Counted from the stretch's first letter, positions 51,845 to 64,000 are shown. The stretch is DNA of 64,000 nt from Rhodeus uyekii (GCA_037043235.1 JAWRVZ010000049.1:1400501-1464500); one strand, 5' to 3'. Made by a program: numbers and translations. The notes: generated by a model from the letters alone, not told the origin.

Positions 51845-52190
51845 AGAAACTCCTCAACATGTTCATCCAACAGCAGATGAAGAGACGAAGACTGCCCGCT
51901 TTCTTTCTGCTGCCAGATCCTGAGAAAATATTTGCATTCTTTGTATGGGGTGTTTTCTGTTAGGCGACAGTGAGTGATGACGGTTCAAAGACAAAGAATA
52001 GATACACATTTTACTTTTATTTACCAAAACTCAAACGTACTCTCAACACAGACTGAGAGAAACACAAGGATTAAATGCACAAGGGATGATTAGGCAATTA
52101 GACACAGCTGGGCATTACTAAAAGATGTGATTGATGACAAAACAGGTGAGTCCGATAACACTGGGAGAGCAGATGGGGACCTAGGAAGTA
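51845..52190. repeat. Duplicate of the C3 upstream spacer
   Basis: This segment aligns with 15,890-16,250, the region just upstream of copy C (shared GGATTAAATGCACAAGGGAT and GATGACAAAACAGGTGA). It lies in the right order and direction relative to the intron 3 relic, supporting a decayed C3 unit here. Confidence 0.75.
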
Positions 52191-54260
52191 AACATGCCAA
52201 CGACGAAGACAGAGATGCCAAAACGGTGACAGAATCTAAATATACCCAAATTTATTCAAAGGCTAGTTTTCATTGGTAGTTCCTTTGCCATGTGTTATTA
52301 TGCCTCAAACTAGTGAAGGACAAATGAAGCGTTTCGAAGCATTATTGCTTTCTGATACAATTGTGTCAAAAATGGTTCATTACTCAAAGCTTCATACAGA
52401 TAGAAATTGCAGCAGCATCTCCTGGTGAAGTAAATGTAATGCAGCAAAGCTGACAACCATAAAATGGAAGCAGGCTTATATGTTAACTCTCCGTTTATTC
52501 ACTGAGGCGATCAAAGCTGAAACAGTGTTAGTGCTGTGAAACTCATTTATGTAGGTGAACTTTACAGATACTGATGAATTTCACGTGTTCACCTTTGATA
52601 ATAAAACATTAGGCATGATGTGTTTGTGTAATTATTTCTTTAGACAAGGACAGAAGATCAGACCAACTTAAAAAAAAAGTTGGAAACCATCACAGAAATT
52701 CTAATGTTTTTTTTTTTTTTTAAATACCAATGGAAACCATTGGCTTTTACCATTTAAACCGCTAAAGAATATTTTTTTGTAATGTGTTTGGGACATATTC
52801 CATTAGGATTTAATGCCCCCACCAATAGAACACAACACATCAGTAGAGACCACTATAATTCCCTTTACAACCAATACAATTCCCATGAAAACCATGAAAT
52901 CCATAGAAATTCTGTATTGGCTTCCATAGTTGTTTTTGTTTTGTTTTTTTGCAGGGCAGTATCATGCGTGAAAGCCTTATCTTGCTTAGCTGTGGGAAGC
53001 AGAACTCTATAACATGTTAACTGGTGGGACTGATATTTTTGTGTACTGTACTTGTATAATGTAGCAGAGGGTTTAGAAGTTTTTGTCTTTGATGCATGTT
53101 TTTATGTAACAATGTTCGTATGTTCTTTAATTAATAATACAAATACAGAAATACAAATGTGGCAGAGGGTGTGCTTTGGGTACATGCAGAAGGCTTAGAT
53201 AAAGTGTTCATGAAATGGTATGGTTTTTATTCAGAAAAATATTCAGTCTTTGGTGAAAGGCGATTTCTTTTTTTTCTTTTTTACTATTTCATCAGCTTTA
53301 GAGAACATTCTCTCGCATGGAACAGATGGTGCAGGAGTACAAAAAAAAAACAGTTTTGAAAGCTGATATAAATGAGGATAAATTGCTTTGAATATACAAC
53401 ACTGAAATAAACTCCTCAACAATAACGGCAATGCAAACACCGTCTACTACAACCCACGGTTTGGTTTCACTTTTGTAAGAAATACAGCCGCCAGGTTTGA
53501 AACCCGTCAACACTGGATCGGTCTGTCAAAGCAGTCAGGTGTTCACTACAGGAGTGAAGCAGTGTGTTTGCTTCAAACGTAAGCTAATATAAGCTCATGA
53601 AAAGATTTACTTGCTTCCTTTTGGCGAGTTGTGTGATACTGAAACACCTGAACCTGAATCACATCCAGAATGATGTCCTCACCCAAGAGGTACTTTATTA
53701 ATGCATAATAGTGTTGATTACTATGTATTAACAGCAACCATACAGCACAGACAAATAGCAACAATTAGTGTATTCGTTTTAAACATAACATTCAAAATAC
53801 ATGTGGGAGATTATGTGAGTAGTGATCATAAGATCAGAAGTTGTAAAGTGTGCCTACAAATTCATTCAGGCGAAAATACTGTTTTAATACTGTTTGATAC
53901 TTCTGAAAGAGTTTCTCCTGGTTATTCAAGCCACACCACTGTCCTAAACTGAAGTCCCAAGAAAGTCTGTGAAGATTCAGCTCACATTACACCACAGGTC
54001 ATTTATAATCTCTTAATTATAGTCTCCTATTCTTGTGATTAAAAACAGCCTTATGTGCATTTAGCTTGTTGAAATGTAATCGAATAGCATAAACGGTGAA
54101 CGCTCAGGAATATAAGTCCTGTGATGTCTTTTATGATTATTATGCTGAGACACAGTTATAACGTTAGAACGTCAAAAGAATAATGAATGTGTTTTATGCC
54201 AGGCACTGTATGAACACAATGAATAAATGGAGTCCAAAACAAACAAAACATTTCGAAACA

Positions 54261-54266
54261 TTTATT
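54261..54266 (-). terminator. AATAAA polyadenylation signal of C3 copy A
   Basis: AATAAA on the minus strand lies about 120 bases after the copy A stop, within 3' UTR sequence similar to that of copy B. Confidence 0.7.
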
Positions 54267-54384
54267 CAGTCACTGTTTTTTAATAAAATCACTATAAGAA
54301 TTCTGCACAAAACAATGTGCTAAAGATGTATTGGAAGTTTACAAGAGATGTTTAATTCTCTATAATCAACAAATGTGTATATGA

Positions 54385-57300
54385 TTATGTAGCACATCCT
54401 TCTCTGAGGAGGCGATTCTCGACTGCAGTGATGCCGATGTACTGATCCCTGTATTTATCAGTTTGACTCTCCTGTCCTGTCGGCCAGTATTCAATCCAAG
54501 TTTCTCCTCCCAAGATGTACTGCAGACTAAAAACAACAGAAATGTGAAGACATAAATTACTTTGAAAAATATTAATAATTTCCAGCATAAGGGTTGATGA
54601 CAAATCAGGGTGTCTAGGGTGAAGATAACGACTGTTTTCTACTTTGTTTCATTCATGTTTGAAAAACATTGTCTCAGTTTCAACAGCAACAAAATATGCC
54701 TTTAAATAAATTGTCTAATGGTGTCCCGAGATGTCAGAGACAGGTGGAGTCACGAAACAGGAAACTCTAAAATCATATCGAACAATGCAGCAATAGCTTC
54801 TGTGTCTTCCGTAAGCTCTGCATGTGAAATTGTTTGTCTTATTTGGTGTTGTCTGTTGTCTATCTTTACATTGAGCAAGCAGCAATTTAGATTGTGTGTA
54901 ATCCCCTCACCCTACATTACGGTTTGGAGATTCATACGATCTTTGTGTCGTTTGGCTGTGAACATTGTGAGACATTATGGACTTTCTCCTCCCACCAATT
55001 CTCAGAGCTGAGGCACAGCAACAATCTAGGACAGGGGTGGGCAAACTATTTGTCTCGCGGGCCACATTGGTTTCTTAAAATTGACAGAGGGGCCGGGATT
55101 GTTTGGTTTGGGGCAAATCCATGACTTTAATATACGAGCGCAAAACTGATGTTTGTATGAGCGTAAATTACATCCGCAAGCGGAAAACAGAGCTACACGG
55201 GTACGCAAGCTCAAAAATAAAAAACAATAAAAATAACTCACTGCTCTTGACTTTTGTAACTTTAATAAATTCAGATATTTTTAATATATAGTGAAGATGA
55301 TTCAATGCTATTTTACATTTGATTATCTTATTCAAATTAGCTGAGAGCAAGTGCTGGTTCTACCTGAAAAAACACTACTGTGTTTTGTTCTTCTGAGCCC
55401 TGATGAAGGAACACTAAATACATACTGTTTTATTGAATGAAAGATAAATGACAACAGAAGCATGAAAATAACTGAGGGAAATATATATATAGGGACATGA
55501 CCAGAGCAAAGGCAGGATATACTTCCCTCAATTTAAAATATTTAATGACTTCAAAACTGGTGTATAAGCTCTAAGTGTCATGTACATTTTATTCTAATGT
55601 ACATTATATTTCCTCTACCTATATTTCCCTATTTTTCCTCTTGTATTTGCAGGTCATGTTCTTGAATGCAGCAAATAACAACATAACGTTGACAGCATAC
55701 AACTTCTTTTGAGAAGGTCGCACCTGTGCATTTACTTATAATAAATCCTAGAAAACCTGTATAAAGTATAGTTTGGTCTTAAATCACTCGACTGGGACAC
55801 GTGAAATTACAACAAAACAATATTAATACAATTTAATCGACAGAAAAAAAACATAATATGCAATGTAACTGAATCGTATCTTTGCCTCAGCTCTAGATTG
55901 ACAATCACAGGCGTCCAATCACAACTGACCTCTGGAAAAAAGGGAAGTAACCAATGACGTTTGATGTTACTATTACAAGAGCAAGCCCCGCTCCACGACT
56001 GACAGAAATAAAAATGCTCGCGCGAGCAAAAACAGCAGTTGAGAGCGGGCGGATGTTCGCGCGCGCGCAGATTAGATGTCAAGCGCGCGCGAGTGATTAA
56101 AATGATCTTGCGGGTACCCGTATTTACGCGTGTAGCTCTGTTTTCCACTCGCGGAAGGGGGTGGGGGTCTAGAGGGGTTTGCGACACGCATACTCTCCAC
56201 CACTCTTTCAGCGCCACTGCCGCTTGCAGCCGCGACAGAGAGACATTACAGGGAAATGTCAAATGAAGGAGGTTTAATACAGGTTCGTTAAGTTCGGCGG
56301 GCCGGATTAAAAAGCCCAACGGGCCGGATATGGCCCGCGGGCCGTAGTTTGCCCACCCCTGATCTAGGACATGGTGATCGCAAATGGATCTAACAAAGGC
56401 CTGGCCTCATCTCTACCCTCACCTTCTAGATCCTGTGCCTTTTCTCCAGGTTCAGATGCCCACTCTGTAATTACTTCTGCCCAGTGTGAGGCACCGGTGC
56501 TGCAACTATCATGCTCTGAACTATTGTGAAGCATTGAGGCATGAGATGAACATTCACCTCTTCATATTCCAACCTATGAGGAGTTGGTGATGTGATTCGA
56601 ATCTGTTGTCAGATTATATATGCAAAAATACGCTAGTGGTCCCCCCCTAGGCTCTAAGAGTTCGGTGACTAATAAATTCACAAATCACATGAGCCACAGG
56701 GTAAAATTACAATAAATGTCTTCAATATACACAGTAGAGATAGTTTTGATAAAATTATGATGATCCATTTCGAACGGTGGATTTTGTAGCACATTTGATA
56801 CGCAAAACTGGACAAATTTTGAAGCACCGAGCGTGACATTGTACCCCATGTACAAAAACTCCTACTTTTTCCCTCACAAAATACTTGTATTCCCCAAATG
56901 TTTTGATTTATTTGTCAGGGAAGTTATACATCTAACCATCGTCAAGCTGTTTTTTGCCGAAAAATATCCCCTTCTTTGAGAAAAATGATTTTGAAAATCG
57001 CGTAACATACATCACCCATCGTGTCCGGTGCTGTGATGTACGTTCAAAGTGTGTAAAATCCTGATCGTACAGATACAAATAATTTGTGCTAATCGTGATA
57101 ATTAAAGAATTTATATGTCTAAACATTCATTATTCAACTTTTATTGTTAAACAATACTGCTACGATCTACTGATGAATTAAATTAAGTCGATATCTTCGT
57201 GTCCAGTTTTGTGATGAACGTTCAAACTGTTATAAAATCGTCAGAAGAAGCGATCATGACCCGAGATGTTCTCTGGATAAACCACCCACGTGGGTTTCCC

Positions 57301-60300
57301 GAGTGACGTACGTAAACAAAACGTATTACATCATCTGACCTTTACACTGTGGAAATTGCCTTTCGTGTTTTTTTCACGTGTATACATGTGAGAACGTTAC
57401 GCCGATTTTTCCAGCATAAACAATCGAATATTTCACCGAAATCTTTGATTCTTTCGCGGGATTGTTACATTGTAAGGTAAGTTAAACAACTATATATTCA
57501 TTAGGAGTATAAATTTGGCCTAGAACAATGCAGGGTTTCAGATGATTTCTATGTACTAAACCACTAGCATATTTTTGCATATATATTGACTGACCAGAAG
57601 AAAAACAGGATGCTTGCCCCAAAAGTAAGCTAGGCGAGCGTTTCCTACCCTTGCAACCACGACCTCCCAATCTGGGTAGACACTAAGGTGTCGTGATCGT
57701 GGAAGAAACAAACATCCTATTGAGCTCCCAGTGAACAAACACCACAGTATTCCTCGTTAGTTGGCAATAAAGAGCATACCAATGGGGAAATGCCTACGGT
57801 GGAGGACGCATTAGTAAGCTAGAGACCCTCTTCTAACACATTTCCTCTGTGGCTCATTAAGGCTGAGCACCGCAGTACGCACTAGGATACCATCTTGGGA
57901 TTTAGCTGTGGTGCTCCAAGGTCTACCTCTGGCTCCATCCAAGCCTATTGAACAGGTTAAATTCCCCACTAATGTGGCCAGATCAATTTTACACTTCATC
58001 GTCCTGGCATCCCTTATTCCCTCTTCAGGGAACCAAGGTTACAGTCATAACCAAGAAATTTCATAAGTGTAAAATGGGTTTCCTGTACAGTGGTAAAAAT
58101 AATTTCAGCTTTTTTCCTTCAAGCCTCACAAACAATAATTAAATAATTTCTTTGTTGTTGATTATAGATGTATATTCAAATTTATACATTTATATAAAAA
58201 AGTTTTTTTTACATTTTTGTCTGAACTGTATTTCGTATTGCGCCTTTTAAATGATGGAACAGAACTCGGAACAGTCATGGACAAAATTGGAGCATCACTT
58301 TACTGAGCCAAAAAAAACAACCTTTTTCACACTTTAAACACAAATCTCTGGCAAATCCTGTAATTTGAAACAACAGTGTGGACGCTCACCTTCCTCCTAG
58401 GTTTGGCAGGTCAGTGGATTTGCCCATGATGAGGTACGACTTGCCTTCTACCAATCCCAAATGTTCTCTGCAACTGGGACGACCCAGAAATGGTCTGACT
58501 TTCTTCTCAACATCTGCATCAGTGCCTACAGGACATAACAGTATTTAGGAAACACTTTCACTGCAATGCAATTTAGCTTCATGTTTTTGAGAGGACAAAC
58601 AGCATTTAACTGGAATCCCTATAACATACTTCAACTACATTTCATGATCAGTGGATTAACATGAAGGGAATTATGTATCATACCTTCTTTCAGCACCTTC
58701 TCCACCTTCAAGTGATATATGTCAGAGTCCTCTGACAGATCCATCCCCACCACTGAGACTTTATAAACTGTCAAACACATGTTATTTTGTTATCTATGTC
58801 CAAAGTTGTAAGGCTCACGTCAAACTTTTTAAAATTGTACTTGCACAAGGTTTAAATGAACTCCACATAAAAATAAAAATATATAATAAAAAAATAAAAT
58901 TTAATTATTCATGTTGTTTCAGAATTAACTTTCTTCTGTATAGAAAAAAAAAAATTCTCATAAAAAAATATTTAAAAAAGATTCAGTCACACAAATAAAA
59001 AATAAAAAGCACCGCTCACTGGCAATTCAGTTACTTAAGTGCTTGATTTAACAGCTCAGTGGAAGGGAGTATATTCAATGAATAACAACATAGATTTATG
59101 TCTGTTATTTGCACAGGAATACAGAACAAATACAGACAAACTTACGGTGCTATTTTTGGAGCTGAATAAACATAGTAACTATACAAAAGGGCATCAGATA
59201 ACATTGAACTGCACAATATTTTATCTGCAGTCACATCTGTTTTCCTCTTTGTGTCAGTCTTCAACGTGTTCCATCTCTGGCCTATGTTAATGTCCTGTTT
59301 ATAAACTTTTTAATATTTCTACGCAAATTAAATTTAGGGAAATTATTGCAATGCAGTTTACGTGCAAGTCTGGAAAAGAGATTGGCCAAAAATAAATAAA
59401 AACCCTCTCCAGTCGCCGATCATGTGTTTGGAGTAAAAATAATCAGGTTACAATTTATGGATAGTCTACAACTTTATCTCTATCATTAAATTATTTCCTA
59501 TGATTTACTTTTTTTGGCCATGCACCTGTTTTTTGCTTTTATTGTGAAAAGTGCTCTATTGAATTGTGCTCTATGAAAAGCACAGTGTCAAGATCTTTCC
59601 TTTAGTGTTACAATGAAAAAAAAAGAATATTAATGTCATGATTATGATCATACATTAACAAATAACTAAATGAATTTACCATAATCCATGTTCATTTCAC
59701 ACGCTTTATCCCAACGCTCATCATCTTCGACACCGTTTTTCTTCTGGTAGCTGCAGTTTTCTGTGTTAAGAGAAGTTAACATTTCATACAGTTATTTTTT
59801 TATCATTCATATTCAAGAGTAAATCGTAAGTGAATGTTTATCTTTTTTTCCAAGGGTTAAATCTAGATGTGGAGATGATTTCAGTCCAACCTCAACTGTC
59901 AGTTGCCCCAGTTACTGGAGTTTTTTGTTGTTTTTTTCATCTAAGGTGTCAGACTATTGACTTCCTGTGTTTCAGTGGTGGAAAGTGAGATTTGAGTGCC
60001 TGAGTTGGCGTTTCAAGTACTACATTAAATATAATATATATATATATATTTTTTTTTTTATTTTTTTTCCTGTGACATTACAAGTGGACTGTATGTTATA
60101 AAATAAAAAGCTATAACACTACAGGATATGGTCTCTTTACACTGTTCCACTGGTGTGTGTGTGTGTGAGTGATAATACCTTCTGCACAGTGGCACAGGTC
60201 TCCCTTACATAGTCTGTATAGAGCACCATCTTTCCGTTTAGGATGGAAGAACTTTGTACAGCTTGCATCTGGAAAATAAAAAACACACATGGCTAAAATT

Positions 60301-63300
60301 AATTAAATTAAATTAATTAATGTCCTGATACACAAATGTATTTTTTTACCAGGTTACAAAGTTAGGTGAAATTTATTTTATGGAAAATGTAATATATTGT
60401 TACAATATTTTCTAAGACAAACTTCCAAATGAAGATTATTCAAAGGCATTATTTTGGCTGAATGAAGGGACTGTGTGCATGAGATGGAACTAGGAAAACA
60501 ATGGTACTAAGTTACCATGTTTTTTATTTAAAAAAGAAGTGTGTGCATGTGTTTATGCATGTGCAACTAGCTTACTGGGTGAGTAATATTCATATATTGT
60601 GACTGCAACAGGTTGAAGTAGACCAACATCAAGCATCTTATGCATTCTGAAGTTAATTCTTTGTTGTTCCCCTCTCAAAACCTAATAATACAAAAACCAA
60701 AGCAAATGCACAATTGCATGTATTGTACGCTGAAAGCAACAAATAGCTGAAAACTGACAAGTAAGAAATGTATAGCTACATTTACACTGACAAGACAGAG
60801 TTGAATTTTGTACAGCTGTACTTTTCCTTGTGCTTGAAAATCTTCTGTGAAATATTATTCAGGCTACAATGTACACAAACAGTGAACAGGCGGTGACAAA
60901 GAGCCTTATGATCACACGATTACTGGGTGTTAATGAGCACTGTCAGCAAATTTCAAGAATAAAGAATTCAACAGTACCTTACAGAAATCTAAAGAAAAGT
61001 ACATGAGTTCCTGGTCAAAATAAACTGAGAAGAAATTCAGGCAACAGTCTGTTGAAATACCTTATCCAAGTAGAGGATGAGGGATCCTCGCTCTGAAAGA
61101 ACTTTGTCCATCTCAAATTTCTGAATGTATCTCTCTTTCCCCGTCGACAACTGAGGGTAATAAAATGAATAAAAAAAATATATGATCAAAATACCTGTAT
61201 TTTCTTCTTATATTTACATAAATGATATTAGAGATGCTCAATGGGGCTCATGAGATTTTGTTTCTAGAATGTCATAATTTACAGAAATATGAGGCATTAG
61301 AGAATCAGTTTATCATCATAATACCTCTTCAAGATCTTTGCTTTCGACTTTAAATCCCGTTGGTATGCCAATATCCAGAATTGTCATGGTGGCATCGGAT
61401 GTATCACTCTTGTAGCTGTTAAGGACAGAAAAACATATTTTATTAATGGGTATTATACAGTTGCTGGTCATATAATTAGAATATCATCTAAAAGTTAATT
61501 TATTTCACTAATTCCCTTCAAAAAGTGAAACTCAGTATCTTAGAAAATTAGAATATTGTGAAAAGGTTCAATATTGAAGACACCTGGTGCCACACACTAA
61601 TCAGCTAATTAACTCAAAACACCTGCAAAAGGCCTTTACATGGTCTCTCAATCTAGTTCTGTAGGCTAGACAATCATTGAAAAAACTGCTGACTTGACAG
61701 TTGTCCAAAAGATGACCATTGTTGCCTTGCAGAAGGAGGCCAAGACACAAAAGGTCATTTCAAAAGAGGCAGGCTGTTCACAGACTCCAAAGCACATTAA
61801 TAAAGAGGTGAAGGGAAGGAAAAGATGTGGTAGAAAAAAGGTGTACAAGCAATAGGGATAGCAACAAGCAACAGACAGCAAACACGAGGGGTTCTTAAGG
61901 ACACAGGAGGAAGGGACGTGATCAGGAACAGCTGGGAAGGATTGTGGGAAACGAGGAGGCGGGGCAGACGCTAACGAGACACAAACCTGCGGTGAATGCA
62001 AACACGCAGCGCTGCATGTTTACAAAGCACATGAGACAAGCGCAACGGGTGGACACACCCACTGTGCTACAATGACAACAAACAGACATGAGCACACGAG
62101 AGCACGCACATGTTGTAACGCACCCTCACACCAAACATGGGAGGAAGAGCAGTGCCATGGCTCTGTCAACTAGGAACACTAGAAACAGAAACTGAACCTG
62201 ACAGAACTGTGACAGTGTCAAGCCACTCTTGAACAACAGGGCTAAAGACAAAAAGGACTGTACTGCTGCTGAGTGGTCCAAAGTTATGTTCTCTGATGAA
62301 AGTAAATTTTGCATTTCCTTTGGAAATCAGGGTCCCAGAGTCTGGAGGAAGAGAGGAGAGGCACACAATCCACGTTGCTTGAGGTCCAGTGTAAAGTTTA
62401 CAAAGTCAGTGATGGTTTGGGGTGCCATGTCATCTGCTGGTGTTGGTCCACTGTGTTTTCTGAGGTCCAAGCTCAACGCAGCCATATACCAGAAAGTTTT
62501 AGAGCACTTCATATATCCTGCTGCTGACCAACTTTATGGAGATGCAGATTTCTTTTTCCAACAGGATATGGCACCTGCACACAGTGCCAAAGCAACCAGT
62601 ATCTGGTTTAAGGACCATGGTATCCCTGTTCTTAAATGGCCAGCAAACTCACCTGTCCATAACCCCATAGAAAATCTATGGGGTATTGTGAAGAGGAAGA
62701 TGCGATATGCCAGACCCAACAATGCAGAAGAGCTGAAGGCCACTCTCAGAGCAACCTGGGCTCTCATAACACCTGAGCAGTGCCACAGACTGATCGACTT
62801 CATGCCAAGCAGTCATTCAGGCAAAAGCAGCCCCAACTAAGCATTGAGCGCTGTACATGCTCATACTTTTTATGTTCATACTTTTCAGTTGGCCAAGATT
62901 TCAACAAAATATTTTCTTTGTATTAGTCTTAAGTAATATTCTAATTTTGGGATTTTCTGTAGTTGTCAGATATAATCATCCAAACTAAAAGAAATATTGA
63001 TATATATATATATATCAGTCTGTGTGTAATGAATGCAATATACAAGTTTCACTTTTTGAATGGAATTAAATAAATCAAAATTTTGATGATATTCTAATTT
63101 TATGACCAGAACCTGTATGTCTTTGGTTTTCATCCATCAACTATTTCTGTGTCTAAGGCTGCTTTCACACTAGAGCGTTTGTGGGAATCTGAGTCTGCTT
63201 GATGTCAGAATTATCATATTGTAGCAGAACATAAAAGAGACTTTGAAGAAAAAGTTGCATCTGTGTCAGAACACAGTGAAACTGGATTCTCCATTGGAAT

Positions 63301-63862
63301 CACTGTGATAAATCTGCTGCCAGTAGTAATCGTTATCATGGTGGAAATATACTGCAGTTGTGGGAAAACGAGCTCAAGCTCTGATTAACTAAACAAACCA
63401 AGTGTGAAATCAGCCTAAATTAACACATGATAAGTAATTAAAGAAAAAATGTTACTTGACATAAAAATGAACATATTTAAAAATTTGTCCACATACAAGA
63501 AATCCATTGTCAGCGTGAATGTTTCAATGGCTCCTTCTTGTTTGGCTAAAAGCAAAAAAGGGTAATAATTGAAAAAAAAAATATATAAACACATTGATTT
63601 TTGGAGATTTCATATATGCATTGACTCTTTGTCGATCTTACTTTCATTTTCCATCTTAACACTCAGATCAAATAATGTACAGTCAGATTTCTTCTCAACA
63701 GGTCTGGCGTAGTACAACGTCAGAACCTGAAAAGAGCAGCACGTCTCAGACTAGATGTTCAAACACTTGCTGTTGACTGTAGAAACGCTCATGAACACTC
63801 ACAGAGAGAGTGGCTGTTCCAGTTCCTTTAGCCGTCACATTGAAGTCTTTGTTTATCTCCAC
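54385..63862 (-). CDS. c3: Complement component C3, 3' part, exons 31-41 (copy A), runs off right edge
   Basis: Exons (numbered by copy B) are 63803-63862, 63642-63726, 63497-63545, 61325-61415, 61061-61150, 60576-60681, 60179-60268, 59680-59760, 58684-58767, 58390-58525 and 54385-54526. They total 1,014 nt: 337 codons plus the TAA at 54385-54387, in frame throughout, with each exon the same length as in copy B. It encodes the CUB end, MG8 and C345C tail (KKSDCTLFDLSVKM, CTKFFHPKRKDGALYRLCKG, RPFLGRPSC, GGETWIEYWP, GCAT). Exon 30 should lie just past 64,000. It is the closest relative of copy B. The thioester region is not visible, so its functional type is unknown. Confidence 0.94.
55032..56361. 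mobile_element. Non-autonomous hAT element with 8-bp target duplication
   Basis: The left end is CAGGGGTGGGCAAACTA and the right end its inverse, TAGTTTGCCCACCCCTG. The 8-bp sequence ATCTAGGA flanks both sides (55,024-55,031 and 56,362-56,369), the hAT signature. The 1,330-bp interior has CpG-rich stretches (GCGCGCGC near 56,060) but no transposase frame. Confidence 0.9.
56615..57585. mobile_element. 971-bp MITE with 26-bp inverted ends
   Basis: The left end TATATATGCAAAAATACGCT and the following AGTGGT are mirrored at 57,560-57,585 with one difference. A TA at each outer edge may be the target duplication. The interior has no recognisable transposase. The family is not identified. Confidence 0.65.
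58768..59679. other. Copy A intron 38, no gene
   Basis: This intron aligns along its length with copy B intron 38 (20,654-21,560), so it is ancestral C3 intron DNA. No transposon or coding region was recognised. Confidence 0.7.
61685..62840 (+). pseudogene. Tc1 transposase, interrupted
   Basis: The N-terminal helix-turn-helix part (TVVQKMTIVALQKEAKTQKV, SKEAGCSQTPKHI) runs from about 61,685, shifts frame near 61,835 and stops by 61,868. The catalytic part resumes at about 62,217 and is open to 62,840, with the DDE residues in MFSDESKF, FQQDMAPAH and NPIENLWG (34 residues between second D and E). About 55 codons of the linker are replaced by unrelated repeat DNA, so the enzyme is not made as a unit. 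Confidence 0.85.
61869..62216. repeat. Unclassified repeat inserted in the Tc1 transposase
   Basis: A GC-richer segment (AACGAGGAGGCGGGGCAGAC, CGCAACGGGTGGACACACCC) interrupts the transposase. It resembles in style the LTR-like repeat at 2,135-2,510 but the family is unknown. Confidence 0.5.
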
Positions 63863-64000
63863 CTGTTGAGTGAATCCAGATGTTCTCAGAATAATCAAAT
63901 CCATGATGTAACAGAAATACCTTAAGAATTTATTGAAGAGGCTGCTCGCTGCAAAGCCAGAGGCTGGAGCTTGACATTTAGCTCCCCCTCTAGATGGGAG

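Larger units (their letters stand above)
50581..54384. other. Spacer between C3 copies A and B
   Basis: Besides the relic pieces listed separately and the copy A 3' flank (53,590-54,384, alignable to the copy B 3' flank), this stretch is AT-rich with A-rich tracts. It contains no frame I can assign to a gene. Confidence 0.5.
54690..58060. mobile_element. DIRS-like relic in copy A intron 40, split by later insertions
   Basis: Pieces at 54,716-55,023, 56,370-56,610 and about 57,820-58,060 correspond to the relic in copy B intron 40 (shared GAGATGTCAGAG, CACGAAACAGGAAAC, and CAGGGAACCAAGGTTAC at the right end). An hAT element and a MITE inserted afterwards explain why this intron is 3.9 kb against 1.7 kb in copy B. 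Confidence 0.6.
61458..63115 (+). mobile_element. Tc1-like DNA transposon in copy A intron 33
   Basis: The left end is CAGTTGCTGGTCATATAATT and the right end its near-perfect inverse (AATTTTATGACCAGAACCTG), each flanked by TA. It carries a transposase broken into two parts by a foreign segment at about 61,869-62,216. It lies antisense to C3 copy A between exons 34 and 33; copy B lacks it. Confidence 0.9.

Noticed and set aside
55807..56319. 170-codon minus-strand frame inside the hAT element
   Set aside because: Composition is CpG-driven and no transposase or other domain motif is visible.

Overview
The window is vertebrate nuclear DNA. It looks like a teleost fish, probably a cypriniform, because it combines tandem complement C3 genes with short-exon, intron-rich architecture and a dense mix of DIRS-like, L2-like LINE, Tc1, hAT and tRNA-SINE elements. 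The species assignment is inference. All protein-coding host genes recognised here are complement component C3 paralogues on the minus strand.

Layout, following minus-strand transcription from high to low coordinates. (1) Copy A, 63,862 to 54,385, is the 3' part of a C3 gene (exons 31-41 by homology, 337 codons plus stop); its 5' part lies beyond the right edge. (2) The spacer 46,613-54,384 carries degenerate pieces of another C3 5' region and intergenic unit (about 51,029-52,190 and 53,590-54,250), plus LINE fragments. (3) Copy B, 46,612 to 18,512, is complete: 41 exons whose lengths sum to 4,926 nt (1,641 codons plus stop). It has a signal peptide, RKRR beta/alpha processing site, C3a with C-terminal LAR, GCGEQ thioester, catalytic His and a C345C tail. 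(4) The spacer 15,085-18,511 holds a Tigger/pogo-like MITE and a SINE. (5) Copy C, 15,084 to 339, is the 5' part (exons 1-27, 1,161 codons) of a third C3 gene that runs off the left edge.

Exon lengths agree almost exactly between copies; every difference is a multiple of three, and no frame break or stop was seen in any mapped exon. Copies B and C both keep Cys-Gly-Glu-Gln and a His 116 residues later, as in human C3, so both should be His-type, thioester-active proteins. Copies A and B share an identical 226-bp block around the last exon although neighbouring exons differ, which suggests recent gene conversion.

Almost all long stretches without exons are transposon-derived. They include at least four DIRS-like tyrosine-recombinase retroelement remnants, two L2-type LINEs, a CR1/L2-like LINE antisense in copy B, and a Gmr1-like gypsy gag-protease element flanked by inverted LTR pieces and nested in an L2 element. 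There are also a Tc1 element with a broken transposase, an hAT element with an 8-bp target duplication, and a 971-bp MITE. No RNA gene, CRISPR array or clearly unknown gene system was found.
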